This document shows positions 37,589 through 49,605 of a stretch of 64,000 nucleotides of DNA, in pieces (position 1 is the first letter of the stretch; every line of letters begins with the position of its first letter). The notes under the pieces were generated by a model. That model was not told where the DNA came from and did no database searches. It saw only the letters and a list, made by a program, of their open reading frames with translations. The position numbers and the translations under genes are program-made. The stretch is from Solwaraspora sp. WMMD406. Its GTDB lineage: Bacteria; Actinomycetota; Actinomycetes; Mycobacteriales; Micromonosporaceae. Location of the stretch: assembly GCF_029626025.1 (NCBI RefSeq), contig NZ_JARUBF010000001.1, positions 6,418,001 through 6,482,000 of the forward strand, written 5' to 3'.

Positions 37589-38548
37589 TCACCACGGCCC
37601 GAAGACCCGGTCGCCGGTGGCCGAGAGCGCCGCGCAGAGCTCGTCGAGATCGGCGTCGACGGTCCGCGCCAACGCCCGTACGGTGTCCGGAATCAGATAG
37701 GAGGCGTTGGGCCGCCCCCGGTGGGGCACCGGAGTGAGGTACGGCGCGTCGGTCTCGACCAGCAGCTGGTCCAGTGGCGTGACGGTCGCCGCGGCGCGCA
37801 GCCCGGCAGCGTTGGCGAAGGTCACCGTACCGGCGAAGCTGAGCACGAACCCCCGGCGTACGCACTCGCTGGCGAAGTCGGCGTCGCCGGAGAAGCAGTG
37901 CATGACCACGGTGTCCGGCGCGCCTTCGGAGTCGAGCACCCGCAGGACGTCGGCGTGGGCGTCCCGGTCGTGGATCACCAGCGGTTTGCCGTACCGCTTG
38001 GCGATCGCCACATGGGCCCGGAAGCTGGCCTCCTGGGCGGCCAGGCCGTCCGGCCCGGTCCGGAAGTAGTCCAGCCCGGTCTCGCCGACGCCACGTACCC
38101 GGTCGGCGGCGGCCAGCGCCTCGATCACCCGCAGCGCCTCGTCGAGCTCGGCCAGGCGGGGTGCTTCGTTGGGATGCAGAGCCACGGTCGCGACCACCGC
38201 CGGCGTCCGCGCCGCCAGGTCGACCCCCCAGCGTGACGAGTCCAGGTCGACACCGACCTGGACCAGCCGGTCGACGCCGACCGCGACCGCCGCGTCGACG
38301 AGCGCCGCGACCGGGTCGCCACCGCCCGCGACGTCTCCGCCTCCGCCAGCACCGCCAGCGCCGTCGACGCTGCCGGACGTGTTCGCCCGGCCCGGTGCCC
38401 CCGGTTCGGCACTCGTCAGGTCGAGATGGGTGTGGCTGTCGATCACCGGCACCGGCAGCGGCTCGGGTGCCGGCGGGAACTCGCCCGCCCGGCGGGCCGC
38501 CCGCTGGCGGCGGGTCTCAGCTGGTTGCATCATCCCGGAAAGCATCAC
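37589..38548 (-). CDS. tatD: TatD-family deoxyribonuclease
   Basis: A 319-residue metal-dependent hydrolase. The N-terminal metal motif is [10 protein letters not shown] (about 35-44), with [29 protein letters not shown] and the C-terminal LVETDAPYL, so the full set of TatD ligands is present. An insertion of about 30 Gly/Ala/Ser residues (about 47-77) lies just after the first motif and is probably a disordered loop. ATG codons at 38548, 38545, 38533 and 38530 compete. It is the first gene of a block with rsmA, ispE and the ABC-F gene. Confidence 0.92.
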   Translation of the reverse strand: MMLSGMMQPAETRRQRAARRAGEFPPAPEPLPVPVIDSHTHLDLTSAEPGAPGRANTSGSVDGAGGAGGGGDVAGGGDPVAALVDAAVAVGVDRLVQVGVDLDSSRWGVDLAARTPAVVATVALHPNEAPRLAELDEALRVIEALAAADRVRGVGETGLDYFRTGPDGLAAQEASFRAHVAIAKRYGKPLVIHDRDAHADVLRVLDSEGAPDTVVMHCFSGDADFASECVRRGFVLSFAGTVTFANAAGLRAAATVTPLDQLLVETDAPYLTPVPHRGRPNASYLIPDTVRALARTVDADLDELCAALSATGDRVFGPW

Positions 38549-38700
38549 ACGCCCGACAGCCGACCGATCACGGACCTACCCGGCGGCTCGGACGATGTCC
38601 GGCCAGAACCCACGACAACCCCTGTCACCTGCGACAATAGACACAGCCCGGTAACCGCGAATTCACCCGGTACGGTCACGACCCGACTACCTTCGGCGCG

Positions 38701-39987
38701 GTGACCGTGAGCTTCCCGCGAGGTGACCTGGCTGACGCCGCAGCCGGTCTGCGCGTCGAGTACGCCGGCTCGGTCTACGCCGCCGAGGAGATCGCGCGCG
38801 GCGCGGCCTACCGGCTGATCAGCCCCACCGCCGACGCCGGCTTCCACCCCACCGACCGGGTCGGCGGACAGTGGCACCGCTTCGTGCACGTCACCGAGAT
38901 CAGCGCGGTACACGGCGAACGGCCCGATCCTGGCTCCAGGACCGGGGCCGGTGGCCATGGCGGTGCGCTGGTACGCAACACGTTGGACGCCCCGCTGATG
39001 GCACCGTTGACCAGGACCACGACCTGGTCGGACGTCCACCAGCTCAGTCAGGCCCAGGTCCGAGCCGGTGAGCCGGCGATCGCGGGGATCCGGCGGACCG
39101 CCACGATCGCGCGGGGCACCCGGATGATGAAGGTGCTCTCCGGCCGGCAGGCCGCCGGCTTCCTGCGCGGTTGGTCGCCCGCCGGCTTCTGCTACCGCGA
39201 ATACGACATCGCGCACCTGCGTACCCCGACGGATCTGACCCTGCTGCGCACCGACGGCGACGCCGGCCGAGACAGCCTGGACGTGGCGTACGCCCTGCGC
39301 TGGCGGGCCATCGACCCGGTCGACTACGAGATCCCGGCCGGCCCGGCGTACCAGGGACTGGTGACCATGCCGCCCCGGGACCGGATCGGCCCGCCGGTGC
39401 TCGGCACCGGATTCACCCCGAGCGACCGGCACCTGATCCCGGAGTTCGTCACCGCGAACTTCACCGACGTACCGCTGTCGGCGAACGCGGCACTGCTGGC
39501 GTACACACCGGACGGCGCGGAGCTGGTGCTCTACACCTTCCAACCGGAGCAGCGGGGCTGGATCCGGATGGCCGGCCCGCAGTGGCGGCACCTGCTGGAC
39601 GGGATTCCCGAGATCTCCTCCGACCAGGAATATCTCCGGACCGCAGACGTGGCCCAGCCCAGCCAGCTCGTCGGCGGCTATCACGGCCAGTACTACGAGG
39701 CGGTCGCCGATCCGCCGGACGACTTCCGGATTCTGTCGATGACCAGGGCAGCTCGCTACCCCATCGAAACGATGGCCCGCCGGCTCCGCTTCACCACCTG
39801 GCGGCAGGCCCGGTGCCAGGTGCTCCGGCAGGAAACCGGGTGGAGCCGGCTCCGGCTGTGCCATCCGACACCGGAGGCGGTCGCGGGCCTCGGCGCGCAA
39901 TGCTACGAGCGCGGCGTCTACGAGGTCTGGGCGCCGACCGCGGAAATCACCGACGAGGGGCCGACCGACCTGCCGTACGAGCTGTAG
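38701..39987 (+). CDS. Hypothetical protein, 428 aa
   Basis: I do not recognise this protein. It is acidic-neutral, soluble, has no signal peptide or membrane helix, and has no obvious catalytic motif. It has two similar N-terminal segments in length and composition, many Trp and Tyr residues and a regular alpha/beta pattern, so it is a folded protein. Codon third positions are strongly G/C-biased along the full length and the antisense frame lacks domain features, which supports coding. The start is GTG 38701 with no ribosome site; a TACCTT about seven bases upstream could serve a leaderless transcript. It is divergent from tatD. Confidence 0.7.
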   Translation: MTVSFPRGDLADAAAGLRVEYAGSVYAAEEIARGAAYRLISPTADAGFHPTDRVGGQWHRFVHVTEISAVHGERPDPGSRTGAGGHGGALVRNTLDAPLMAPLTRTTTWSDVHQLSQAQVRAGEPAIAGIRRTATIARGTRMMKVLSGRQAAGFLRGWSPAGFCYREYDIAHLRTPTDLTLLRTDGDAGRDSLDVAYALRWRAIDPVDYEIPAGPAYQGLVTMPPRDRIGPPVLGTGFTPSDRHLIPEFVTANFTDVPLSANAALLAYTPDGAELVLYTFQPEQRGWIRMAGPQWRHLLDGIPEISSDQEYLRTADVAQPSQLVGGYHGQYYEAVADPPDDFRILSMTRAARYPIETMARRLRFTTWRQARCQVLRQETGWSRLRLCHPTPEAVAGLGAQCYERGVYEVWAPTAEITDEGPTDLPYEL

Positions 39988-40069
39988 GTGGACGGGGTCG
40001 CGAGGCCAGCGGTCGATCCACCCGTGCCGCGACACGCCCTCGGGCTACCACCACCGCGCCGCCGGTGGG

Positions 40070-41254
40070 GTGTCAAATGGCGGAGTGACCCGTGATTCCG
40101 CCGTACCGCACCCCAGCGACGGTCCGGAGGCAGTGGATCCGCACCCAGCGCCGACCCCACCCGCCGGTGCGCCGACCGGCACGTCCGCTGACGCCCTCGC
40201 TGGCCCTCGCGCCGGGTCAGTCGACCCGCCGAGCCCGTGGGCGGCCACCGGCCCCGATGCCACCTGGTGGCACGGCGGCACCGCCCGGCCGGCTCGCGCG
40301 GCAGGGCCACGCGGTCACGACCGCCGGACCGGCATCCGGGTGCGACAGCGCCGGGAGATCGAGACCGGACCACGGCCAGCGGCGCAGCCGGAGGTTCCCG
40401 AGGTCGCGGCGGAGCCGACCCGCACCGAAGCGGCCGCCGCGATCGAGGATCCGACCACCCACGACGTCGACTCCGAGCACAGCACCGGCTCCGAGCACGA
40501 CGTCGACTCCGAGCACGGCGCCGACTCCGAGCAGGACACCGAAGCGATGCCGCACGACGAGGCCACACGTACGCTCGGTAACGAGGTCGGAAACGAGACG
40601 GAGGCCGCCGGCGGGGACGCCGCCCGAGACGCAGCAACGGACGTGCCGGAGGAGCCGGAACCGGCCCCACCCGTCGAGGCCACCACGCCGGGCCGGCGAC
40701 CGGTACGACGCAGCGACGCGACGGCCCGCCGCACCGTCCGTACCCGGAGTCGACGCCGCAAGCCCCGCCGGCCGGCCACCGGAATCGCCTGGATCCTGGT
40801 GTTGTCAGCGGCGGCGGCGTTCTTCGGCTGGGTCAGCGCCGAACCACTCTGGCTCGCCACCGGACGAGGCACCGCCGGCACCGCCACCGTCACCGGGTGC
40901 ACCGGAAGCGGGCTGGGGCAGCGGTGCCTCGGCGAGTTCGTCGCCCACACCGGCTTCACCGCCGATCAGGTCCGGTTGTTGGGCGTTGCGCCGCACCAGC
41001 AGACGTACGGGACCGAACTGGCCGCGCGGATGCTGCACCCCGATCGGGGCACCGCGTACGTGGTGGCCGATCTGGCCATGACGCATCTGCGGTGGGCGGT
41101 CGGTTGGACGTTGGTCCTGCTCTGCGGCGTCGGCCTGGTCTGGGGTAGTGGAGCCCGCCGGCTCGCCACCCGTTCGGCGCGCCACGGCGCCACGCTCGCC
41201 GCGCTCGCCGCGCCGGTGGTCGTCGCCGCCGGCTTCCTCGCCGCCAGTTGGTGA
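40070..41254 (+). CDS. Hypothetical membrane protein with long disordered N terminus
   Basis: About 394 residues. Residues 1-240 are Pro/Ala/Glu/Asp-rich and repetitive, with a DSEH-type acidic repeat near 130-155 and a cluster of Arg/Lys (RTRSRRRKPRRPA) just before the first helix. Two hydrophobic helices follow (about 243-262 and 342-362), separated by an outside loop with two Cys (GCTGSGLGQRC) that could be disulfide-bonded. A third hydrophobic stretch ends the protein. No family is recognised. GTG 40085 is an alternative start. It precedes the PMT gene by 98 bp, in the same orientation, so a role in envelope assembly is possible but unproven. Confidence 0.65.
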   Translation: MSNGGVTRDSAVPHPSDGPEAVDPHPAPTPPAGAPTGTSADALAGPRAGSVDPPSPWAATGPDATWWHGGTARPARAAGPRGHDRRTGIRVRQRREIETGPRPAAQPEVPEVAAEPTRTEAAAAIEDPTTHDVDSEHSTGSEHDVDSEHGADSEQDTEAMPHDEATRTLGNEVGNETEAAGGDAARDAATDVPEEPEPAPPVEATTPGRRPVRRSDATARRTVRTRSRRRKPRRPATGIAWILVLSAAAAFFGWVSAEPLWLATGRGTAGTATVTGCTGSGLGQRCLGEFVAHTGFTADQVRLLGVAPHQQTYGTELAARMLHPDRGTAYVVADLAMTHLRWAVGWTLVLLCGVGLVWGSGARRLATRSARHGATLAALAAPVVVAAGFLAASW

Positions 41255-41300
41255 GAACATGCCGCCGGTCGGCGGGAACATATCGACGACCCGAAATGCC

Positions 41301-41325
41301 ATCTGGTGAGCGAAGCTCCCCAGAT
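41301..41325 (+). terminator. Hairpin between the hypothetical gene and the PMT gene
   Basis: An 11-bp stem with one G-T wobble (41301-41311 with 41315-41325) and a GAA loop. An outer 7-bp pairing (41282-41288 with 41326-41332) extends it across a bulge. It lies 46 bp after one stop and 27 bp before the GTG of the mannosyltransferase, so it could terminate or form a leader structure. Confidence 0.55.
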
Positions 41326-41352
41326 CGTCGATGAGCGGCCTACGATCACTGC

Positions 41353-43026
41353 GTGATCTCGGCGGCGACTTCTGACGCAGTAAGCGGTGACCCGGCGACG
41401 GCGAGGGCGCGGCCAGCGAGCCCGCCGGACGCCGACTCGATCGGACCTGCCCAGCCGGCCGACGCCGATCCGGCCGGCCGGGGCACGGGCCGGGACGATC
41501 AGGCCAGCGGTGGCCTGCCAGCGGTGATCCGGCGCCGGCTGGCACCGCTGGACAACTGGCTGGATCCGTGGTCCTGGCTGGCTACCGCTGTGGTCGTGGC
41601 GATCGGCGCGGCGCTTCGGTTGCTCAATCTCAGCCATCCGTCCGGCACCGTCTTCGACGAGGTGTACTACGCCAACGAGGCCAACGAGCTTCGGCAGTAC
41701 GGCTTCGAGTGGGACGAGACCAACAACACCCCCGCGTACGTGGTCCACCCGCCGCTCGGCAAGTGGATCATCTCACTGGGCATCAGAGCGTTCGACTTCA
41801 CCGAGTTCGGCTGGCGGATCTCCGCCGCCGTCGTCGGCATCCTGATGGTGCTGATCATCACCCGGACCGCCCGCCGGCTGTTCCGTTCGACCGTGCTCGG
41901 TTGCATCGCGGGGCTGCTGTTGGCGCTGGACGGATTCCACCTTGTCCTGTCCCGGACCGCCCTGCTCGACATCTTCCTGGCGTTCTTCGTCCTGGCCGCG
42001 TTCGCCGCGCTGGTCGTCGATCGGGACTGGTCCCGGCGACGCTGGCTACGGGCCATGGAGAACGGCCTGGACCCGACCCGACCCGGCCGTGCCGGTCGGC
42101 CGCCCTTCGAGGTGCCGTGGTGGCGGCTACTCGCGGCGGTGCTGCTCGGCTGCGGCCTCGCGGTCAAGTGGAGCGCGCTGTGGTTCATCCCGGTCTTCGG
42201 ACTGCTGGTGGTGTGGTGGGAGGTGGGGGCCCGACGGTCGGCGGGGGTACGCCGCCCGTGGCGGGACACCGTCATCGACGAGGCGGGTTGGCTGCTGCTC
42301 AGCGGCGTCCTGATCCTGGGCACCTATGTCGCCAGCTGGTCCGGCTGGCTGTCGACCGACGGCGGCTATCTGCGGCACTACCGGGCCGACAACGGCATGT
42401 CCGAGCCACCGTTCATCGGGGCGCTGCTCAATCTGTGGCACTACCACCAGCAGGCGTACGGCTTCCACAGCACGTTGGAGGTCGAGCACCGCTACCAGTC
42501 GTGGCCCTGGCAGTGGCTGCTACTGGGCCGTCCGGTCGCCTTCTACTGGTCCGACCAGACCGACTGTGGCGCGGCGAGCTGCACCGGTGAGGTGCTCCTG
42601 CTCGGTACGCCGCTGCTGTGGTGGTCGTTCCTGCCGGCGCTGGCCGCGCTGGTCTGGCTCGGTATCGCCCGCCGGGACTGGCGGGCCGGAGCGATCCTCG
42701 CGGCGGTGGCGGCCGGCTTGCTGCCATGGTTCTACTACGCCATGGAGGGTCGGACGATGTTCTCCTTCTACACCGCGCCGGCGCTGCCCTTCATGGTGCT
42801 GGCGGTGACCTACGTGCTCGGCGCGATCGCCACTCCGGCGAACGGCGCGACGGCACCGTCGAGTCCGGTCAACAGTGACCGGCGAATGATCGGCGCGGTC
42901 ATCGTCGGTGCCTACGTGCTGCTGGTGGCGGTCTGCTTCGCCTACTTCTATCCGATCTTCGTCGGTCAGCCCTTGCCGTACGAGGACTGGTCTGCCCGGA
43001 TGTGGCTCGGCGGCCGCTGGATCTGA
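41353..43026 (+). CDS. PMT-family protein O-mannosyltransferase
   Basis: A 557-residue polytopic GT39 enzyme that moves mannose from polyprenyl-phosphate-mannose to secreted proteins. The first outside loop carries VFDEVYYANEANELRQYG with the catalytic-type Asp-Glu pair, followed by HPPLGKWIISLG, both hallmarks of actinobacterial PMT. A second FDFTEFGWRISAAVVG is also conserved. About ten hydrophobic helices are visible. The N-terminal 60 residues are Pro/Ala/Asp-rich. Start GTG 41353. Its targets probably include secreted lipoproteins such as the large protein at 50035 (inference). Confidence 0.92.
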   Translation: MISAATSDAVSGDPATARARPASPPDADSIGPAQPADADPAGRGTGRDDQASGGLPAVIRRRLAPLDNWLDPWSWLATAVVVAIGAALRLLNLSHPSGTVFDEVYYANEANELRQYGFEWDETNNTPAYVVHPPLGKWIISLGIRAFDFTEFGWRISAAVVGILMVLIITRTARRLFRSTVLGCIAGLLLALDGFHLVLSRTALLDIFLAFFVLAAFAALVVDRDWSRRRWLRAMENGLDPTRPGRAGRPPFEVPWWRLLAAVLLGCGLAVKWSALWFIPVFGLLVVWWEVGARRSAGVRRPWRDTVIDEAGWLLLSGVLILGTYVASWSGWLSTDGGYLRHYRADNGMSEPPFIGALLNLWHYHQQAYGFHSTLEVEHRYQSWPWQWLLLGRPVAFYWSDQTDCGAASCTGEVLLLGTPLLWWSFLPALAALVWLGIARRDWRAGAILAAVAAGLLPWFYYAMEGRTMFSFYTAPALPFMVLAVTYVLGAIATPANGATAPSSPVNSDRRMIGAVIVGAYVLLVAVCFAYFYPIFVGQPLPYEDWSARMWLGGRWI

Positions 43027-43339
43027 TCGGTCGGACGTCGGGCGGCCGGCCCGGATGCGCAGGACCGGGCCGGCGACACCAATGCGGGTGACCCAGACAA
43101 GCGGGTGACACGAAAAGCGCGCCCCGATCGCCTGCCACGGGGGAAGCGGGCGATAGGGGCGCGCGAACCAAGCTTAACCACGCAGCCGGTACGGCACAAC
43201 GGGCGGACCGCAGGGAGTTTGCCCGTTAAGCACCGTACGGAAGAACCGACATAGCACCTTCGGTCTACACTATCCACATTCCAGTGCAAATACGACACGA
43301 GGTCGGCCGCCCCGAGGGGACACCTCCGGCCACCCGAGG
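43027..43339. other. Intergenic region with structured 3' UTR or small-RNA candidate
   Basis: 313 bp between two convergent genes. It holds the strong hairpin at 43117-43164, and, on the minus strand before it, a nested structure with AACGGGC/GCCCGTT arms flanked by CCGTACGG/CCGTACC arms at about 43188-43245. An A+T-richer patch at about 43255-43295 has promoter-like TTGCAC and TAGACC on the minus strand, 16-17 bp apart. See the findings. Confidence 0.4.
43117..43164 (-). terminator. Intrinsic terminator downstream of the PAS protein gene
   Basis: A 16-bp stem with one mismatch (43117-43132 with 43149-43164). On the minus strand it is followed directly by TTTTCG, giving a U-run, which is rare in this window. 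It lies 176 bp after the stop of the PAS gene. Confidence 0.75.
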
Positions 43340-45205
43340 TCAGCGAAACCGTTGCCGGAGACTGCGTCGGTTCTGTCCCGGCGCGCTCCCGTCGAGTCGC
43401 CGACGGGCCGACTCCGATTCCCTGCGCCGCAGTGCGGCCACGTCCCGCAGGTTCAGCACCAGGCCGCGTACCCCCTGCACCTGACGCAGATCGCGACAGC
43501 GCACCTCCAGCAGCACATGGCTGCCGTCCGGGCGGCGCAGAATCCACTGCGCACCGACCGCGCGGCCGGCACCCCGCTCGCTGGCGTCGGCGAGGGTCCG
43601 GGCCACCTGGGCGTGGTCGTCGGGGTGGATCAGATCACGCCAGTCGGCCAGAACCTGAAGGTCGACACCGAGCAACGGACCACAGGGCGAACTGGCGTAC
43701 CGGATCCGATCATCGGAACCGACGATCATCACCGCTTCACCGGCGGTCCCCGCGATCAGGTCGAGGTAACGGTCCCGGTCCCGCAGGGCGGCTTCCTCCG
43801 CGACCGCCATCCGGTGCACCGCCGACACGGCCTGACCGGCGACCACCTCGACGGCGTCCCGGCTGGCCGCCAGCACGCCGTTCTCGGCGGCGACCAACAG
43901 GACCACGCCGGAGCCGGCGGACGGCACCGGGGCGGCCAGGGAGACCATCAGCGTCGCGGGCGCCGGCGTCAAGAGGTCGACCAGGTCCGGATGCAGCAGT
44001 CGGGTCGGCATCAGCCGGCTGCGGCGCTCGGCACCGACACCGCCCACCGGCAGGGCGTGGTCGACGACGATCTGCGGACGCCAGCCGGTCGGACCGGCCA
44101 GCGCGACGCCCGCCTCGGCGGCCGGGCGGCACACCGCGAACAGCAGCTGGTAGGCGGAGTCGACCGGTAGCAGCCGCGCCACGGAGCGCCGGATCGCGGC
44201 GGCCACCTCTTCCACGGTGGTGGCCGACAGCAACAGGGCACCGCTCTCCCGCAACGACTGTTCCCGGCGTATCGCGCGACGATGTCCCAGCACCGAGTCG
44301 GTGAACCGGATCACCGCGAGCACCATGGTCAGCGCGGTGACGGCAGCGATGACCAGGTCGACGGCGAGATCGGACGGGCCGCCGAGAAAGGCCCGGAACA
44401 GCAACAGGACGGGCACGGTCAGGCAGGTCAGCGTCACCATGCTGACCCGCATCGCCGCGATCTCGTCCGCGCTGGGCCGCGCCGGTGTCGCCAACCTGGC
44501 CATACTGTGGTGCAGACCGGCGGCACCCCAGGTCAGATAGAAGGTGAACCATCCCAGCTCGGCCAGGATCCCCGGTCGCCAGCCGTCGCCGAGCTGCGCG
44601 ACGGTGTAGTAGAGGTCCGCCAGCAGCAGGCTCGCGGCACCGATCGCCAGCAGCAGTACGGACGGGTCGCGCCAGGCCGCGGCGGCCAGTCGCAGCATCA
44701 CCACGACCACGAGTACGCCGCCGAGGCTCTGCAGGGACAGCAGTACCTTCGCGGCCGTCGGCAGGTCGACCGAGACCAACGCCGGGCCGACCACGAGTGT
44801 CCACGTGACCAACCCGGCGACCAGGAACAGGATCAGGGTGTCCAGCAACCCGGCCCGGTCCCGCAGCGCTACCGAAGTGCGGGTCAGGATCAGCACACCC
44901 GCCGCGAGCAGTCCGAAGTTGACCAGATAGAGACCTTCGGCGAGCAGGCCCAGGGAAGTGTCGGTGAATCGTGGGGAGAGCTCGTAGCAGACGTCACCGA
45001 CGGCCAGCACGGCGACGCCGCCGGCCAACAGCAGCCACGGAACCCGCCGAGGTGGACGGTGGTGGTGGATTCCCCAGACCATCGCGGCGACACTGGCGAC
45101 ACCGGTCAGTCCCCACCACAGTGCGGCACCGGCGCGCACCGCGAAGACGGCGACACCGAGACATGCCAGCACCACGAGGTAACCGGTCAGGACGCGCCGC
45201 GGCAC
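43340..45205 (-). CDS. Membrane PAS-domain signalling protein without output domain
   Basis: A 621-residue protein. Residues about 5-330 contain nine or ten hydrophobic helices with a membrane-sensor look (RWGLLGVASVAAMVWG-type helices and an acidic EVYELSPRF-like loop). A GAF-like stretch follows (about 345-490), then a PAS domain (about 500-605) with HPDDHAQVARTL and GSHVLLEVRCRD typical of PAS/PAC. In Micromonospora-type relatives this layout usually leads into GGDEF and EAL domains. Here the protein stops about 25 residues after the PAC motif. The GTG at 45205 has AAGGAG five bases upstream. The signal output is therefore unknown; it may act by protein contact. Confidence 0.75.
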   Translation of the reverse strand: MPRRVLTGYLVVLACLGVAVFAVRAGAALWWGLTGVASVAAMVWGIHHHRPPRRVPWLLLAGGVAVLAVGDVCYELSPRFTDTSLGLLAEGLYLVNFGLLAAGVLILTRTSVALRDRAGLLDTLILFLVAGLVTWTLVVGPALVSVDLPTAAKVLLSLQSLGGVLVVVVMLRLAAAAWRDPSVLLLAIGAASLLLADLYYTVAQLGDGWRPGILAELGWFTFYLTWGAAGLHHSMARLATPARPSADEIAAMRVSMVTLTCLTVPVLLLFRAFLGGPSDLAVDLVIAAVTALTMVLAVIRFTDSVLGHRRAIRREQSLRESGALLLSATTVEEVAAAIRRSVARLLPVDSAYQLLFAVCRPAAEAGVALAGPTGWRPQIVVDHALPVGGVGAERRSRLMPTRLLHPDLVDLLTPAPATLMVSLAAPVPSAGSGVVLLVAAENGVLAASRDAVEVVAGQAVSAVHRMAVAEEAALRDRDRYLDLIAGTAGEAVMIVGSDDRIRYASSPCGPLLGVDLQVLADWRDLIHPDDHAQVARTLADASERGAGRAVGAQWILRRPDGSHVLLEVRCRDLRQVQGVRGLVLNLRDVAALRRRESESARRRLDGSAPGQNRRSLRQRFR

Positions 45206-45342
45206 CGGAACTCCTTCAGCCCCGGGGGCCACATCGGACCAGCTGGACCGTACCGCCCCCGGTTCCCAGCATGAAGGCAGCGACCAGCCGGCACAACATC
45301 GCGTCGGTAAACAACCAGCACGACATCGCGCCGGTCGACGCG

Positions 45343-46233
45343 TCAGCCGCCGTCGACCGGCCGGATCCGCGGCGGCACCGGCCGGGCTCCGGTGCCCGGT
45401 ATGGTCGCCGCGGCGACGTGGTCGAACATGACCCGGCCGAGCACGGCGTGTGCCTCGACCGCCGGGTGGGTGGCCCCGTAGTTGTCTTCGTCGCCCAGAC
45501 CATCGGCGAAGAAGACGTACACCAGGGTGGGCGCGCCGTCGGCGGTGAACATGATCCCGACCTCGTGCCGGGCCGCCCCGCCCGGATCGTGGTCCGCGCC
45601 GTGCTTCGTGGCGGTCCGGCTGCGTTCGTTCGACGACATCACCCGCCGTACGCCGTCGTGGTAGCCGTCGACCCAGCGCAGGATGCCTAGCAGGAACCGG
45701 CAGGACGCGTCGCTGAGCAGGCGGTGGTCGGCGAGCCGGGTGAGCAGGTCGTGGGTCTCCCGGGCGGTCGTCGTGCCGAGGTGGAACGCGTTCTGGTTGG
45801 CGACCGGCTCGACCCGGGTGTGGGTGAACCCCTTCGCCGCCAGGATGTCGTTGATCTCCGTCGCCGGTGCGACCCGGCCGCACATCCGTACCGCCGTGTT
45901 GTCCGAGACCAACAGCATCGCGGTGAGGACGTTGGCGATGGTGATGTCGTCGCCCCAGACGCCGTGCAGGTGGTAGATGCCGCTGCCGCCCAGGACGAGG
46001 TCGGCGGTCAGGTGCAGCTTCTGGTCGAGCCGCAGCAGACCCCGGTCGACCTTGTCGAGTACGGCGGTGGCGACGGCCAGCTTCTGCACGCTGTAGCCGT
46101 GAACGATCCGGTCGGCGTCGTCGACGATCACCGGCTGCCACCGGCCGGCCGCGTCCCGCCTGGTCACGTACGAATGCCAGGTGCCGCCGGCCCTGGCCCG
46201 TTGCCGCAGATAGCCGCGCCGGATCCGTTCCAC
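45343..46233 (-). CDS. Class A beta-lactamase-like serine hydrolase, no signal peptide
   Basis: A 296-residue penicillin-binding/beta-lactamase fold protein. Active-site motifs: SVQK (48-51, SxxK), SDN (110-112) and KHG (210-212) where KTG is usual. A helix and omega-loop region (about 150-172, HLGTTTARETHDLL) fits class A. The expected Sec or Tat signal is absent with the start chosen (GTG 46233), so it may stay in the cytoplasm or the export signal is encoded by an alternative start beyond the frame examined. It could be a beta-lactamase, an esterase or a DD-peptidase-like enzyme. Its stop is 137 bp from the PAS gene start, same strand. Confidence 0.75.
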   Translation of the reverse strand: MERIRRGYLRQRARAGGTWHSYVTRRDAAGRWQPVIVDDADRIVHGYSVQKLAVATAVLDKVDRGLLRLDQKLHLTADLVLGGSGIYHLHGVWGDDITIANVLTAMLLVSDNTAVRMCGRVAPATEINDILAAKGFTHTRVEPVANQNAFHLGTTTARETHDLLTRLADHRLLSDASCRFLLGILRWVDGYHDGVRRVMSSNERSRTATKHGADHDPGGAARHEVGIMFTADGAPTLVYVFFADGLGDEDNYGATHPAVEAHAVLGRVMFDHVAAATIPGTGARPVPPRIRPVDGG

Positions 46234-46293
46234 CGCGTCGATGGTGCCACCGGCTGATGGAATTCGACCCGACCGCTGCCCGATCCCGGTAGC

Positions 46294-46464
46294 GTGAGAA
46301 AAGGCCTGCGCGGCACGGTGTCCCTCTCCCCCGATCCGCGGTTGCCCGACATCGACCTGCTCGCCCAGCACTTCACCGGCCGGCCCTATGCCGACCGGGA
46401 GCATCCGAGAGTCACCGCCTGGCTGACGGTCGAGGCGTACCACGCCTGGGACTTCACCGGCTAA
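46294..46464 (+). CDS. Small hypothetical protein, 56 aa
   Basis: A short frame with a protein-like composition: VSLSPDPRLPDIDLLAQHF, then GRPYADREHPRVTAWLTVEA and ending in WDFTG. Aromatic and acidic residues are balanced, unlike the Arg/Pro-rich chance frames of this DNA, which suggests coding. Starts at GTG 46294 or GTG 46318 are both possible; neither has a strong ribosome site. It lies in the 384-bp gap between the beta-lactamase-like gene and the glycyl-tRNA synthetase gene. Function unknown. Confidence 0.5.
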   Translation: MRKGLRGTVSLSPDPRLPDIDLLAQHFTGRPYADREHPRVTAWLTVEAYHAWDFTG

Positions 46465-46535
46465 CGGCCGAGCCGGCTGACAGCCGAGCCGCGCTCCCGC
46501 GCACAACCCGCTCGGCCCGCCAGCGGGTCGGTCCA

Positions 46536-46541
46536 TAGAAT
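46536..46541 (+). promoter_or_regulatory. Possible -10 element of the glycyl-tRNA synthetase gene
   Basis: TAGAAT matches TATAAT in five of six positions and lies 77 bp before the GTG at 46618. No good -35 is seen at the usual distance. An imperfect GGTCGGT/ACCGACC pairing surrounds it. Confidence 0.35.
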
Positions 46542-46617
46542 TGCCGGTTGGAACCGACCGAGCCGCTGGCTGCCAGATCTCCGGCATGCCGGCCACGACC
46601 GACTTTGGGAGCATTTC

Positions 46618-49605
<2,988 letters not shown>

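Noticed and set aside
46465-46617. T-box or glycine riboswitch before the glycyl-tRNA synthetase gene
   Set aside because: Only an imperfect short pairing is seen; no T-box consensus sequence and no specifier loop could be recognised.
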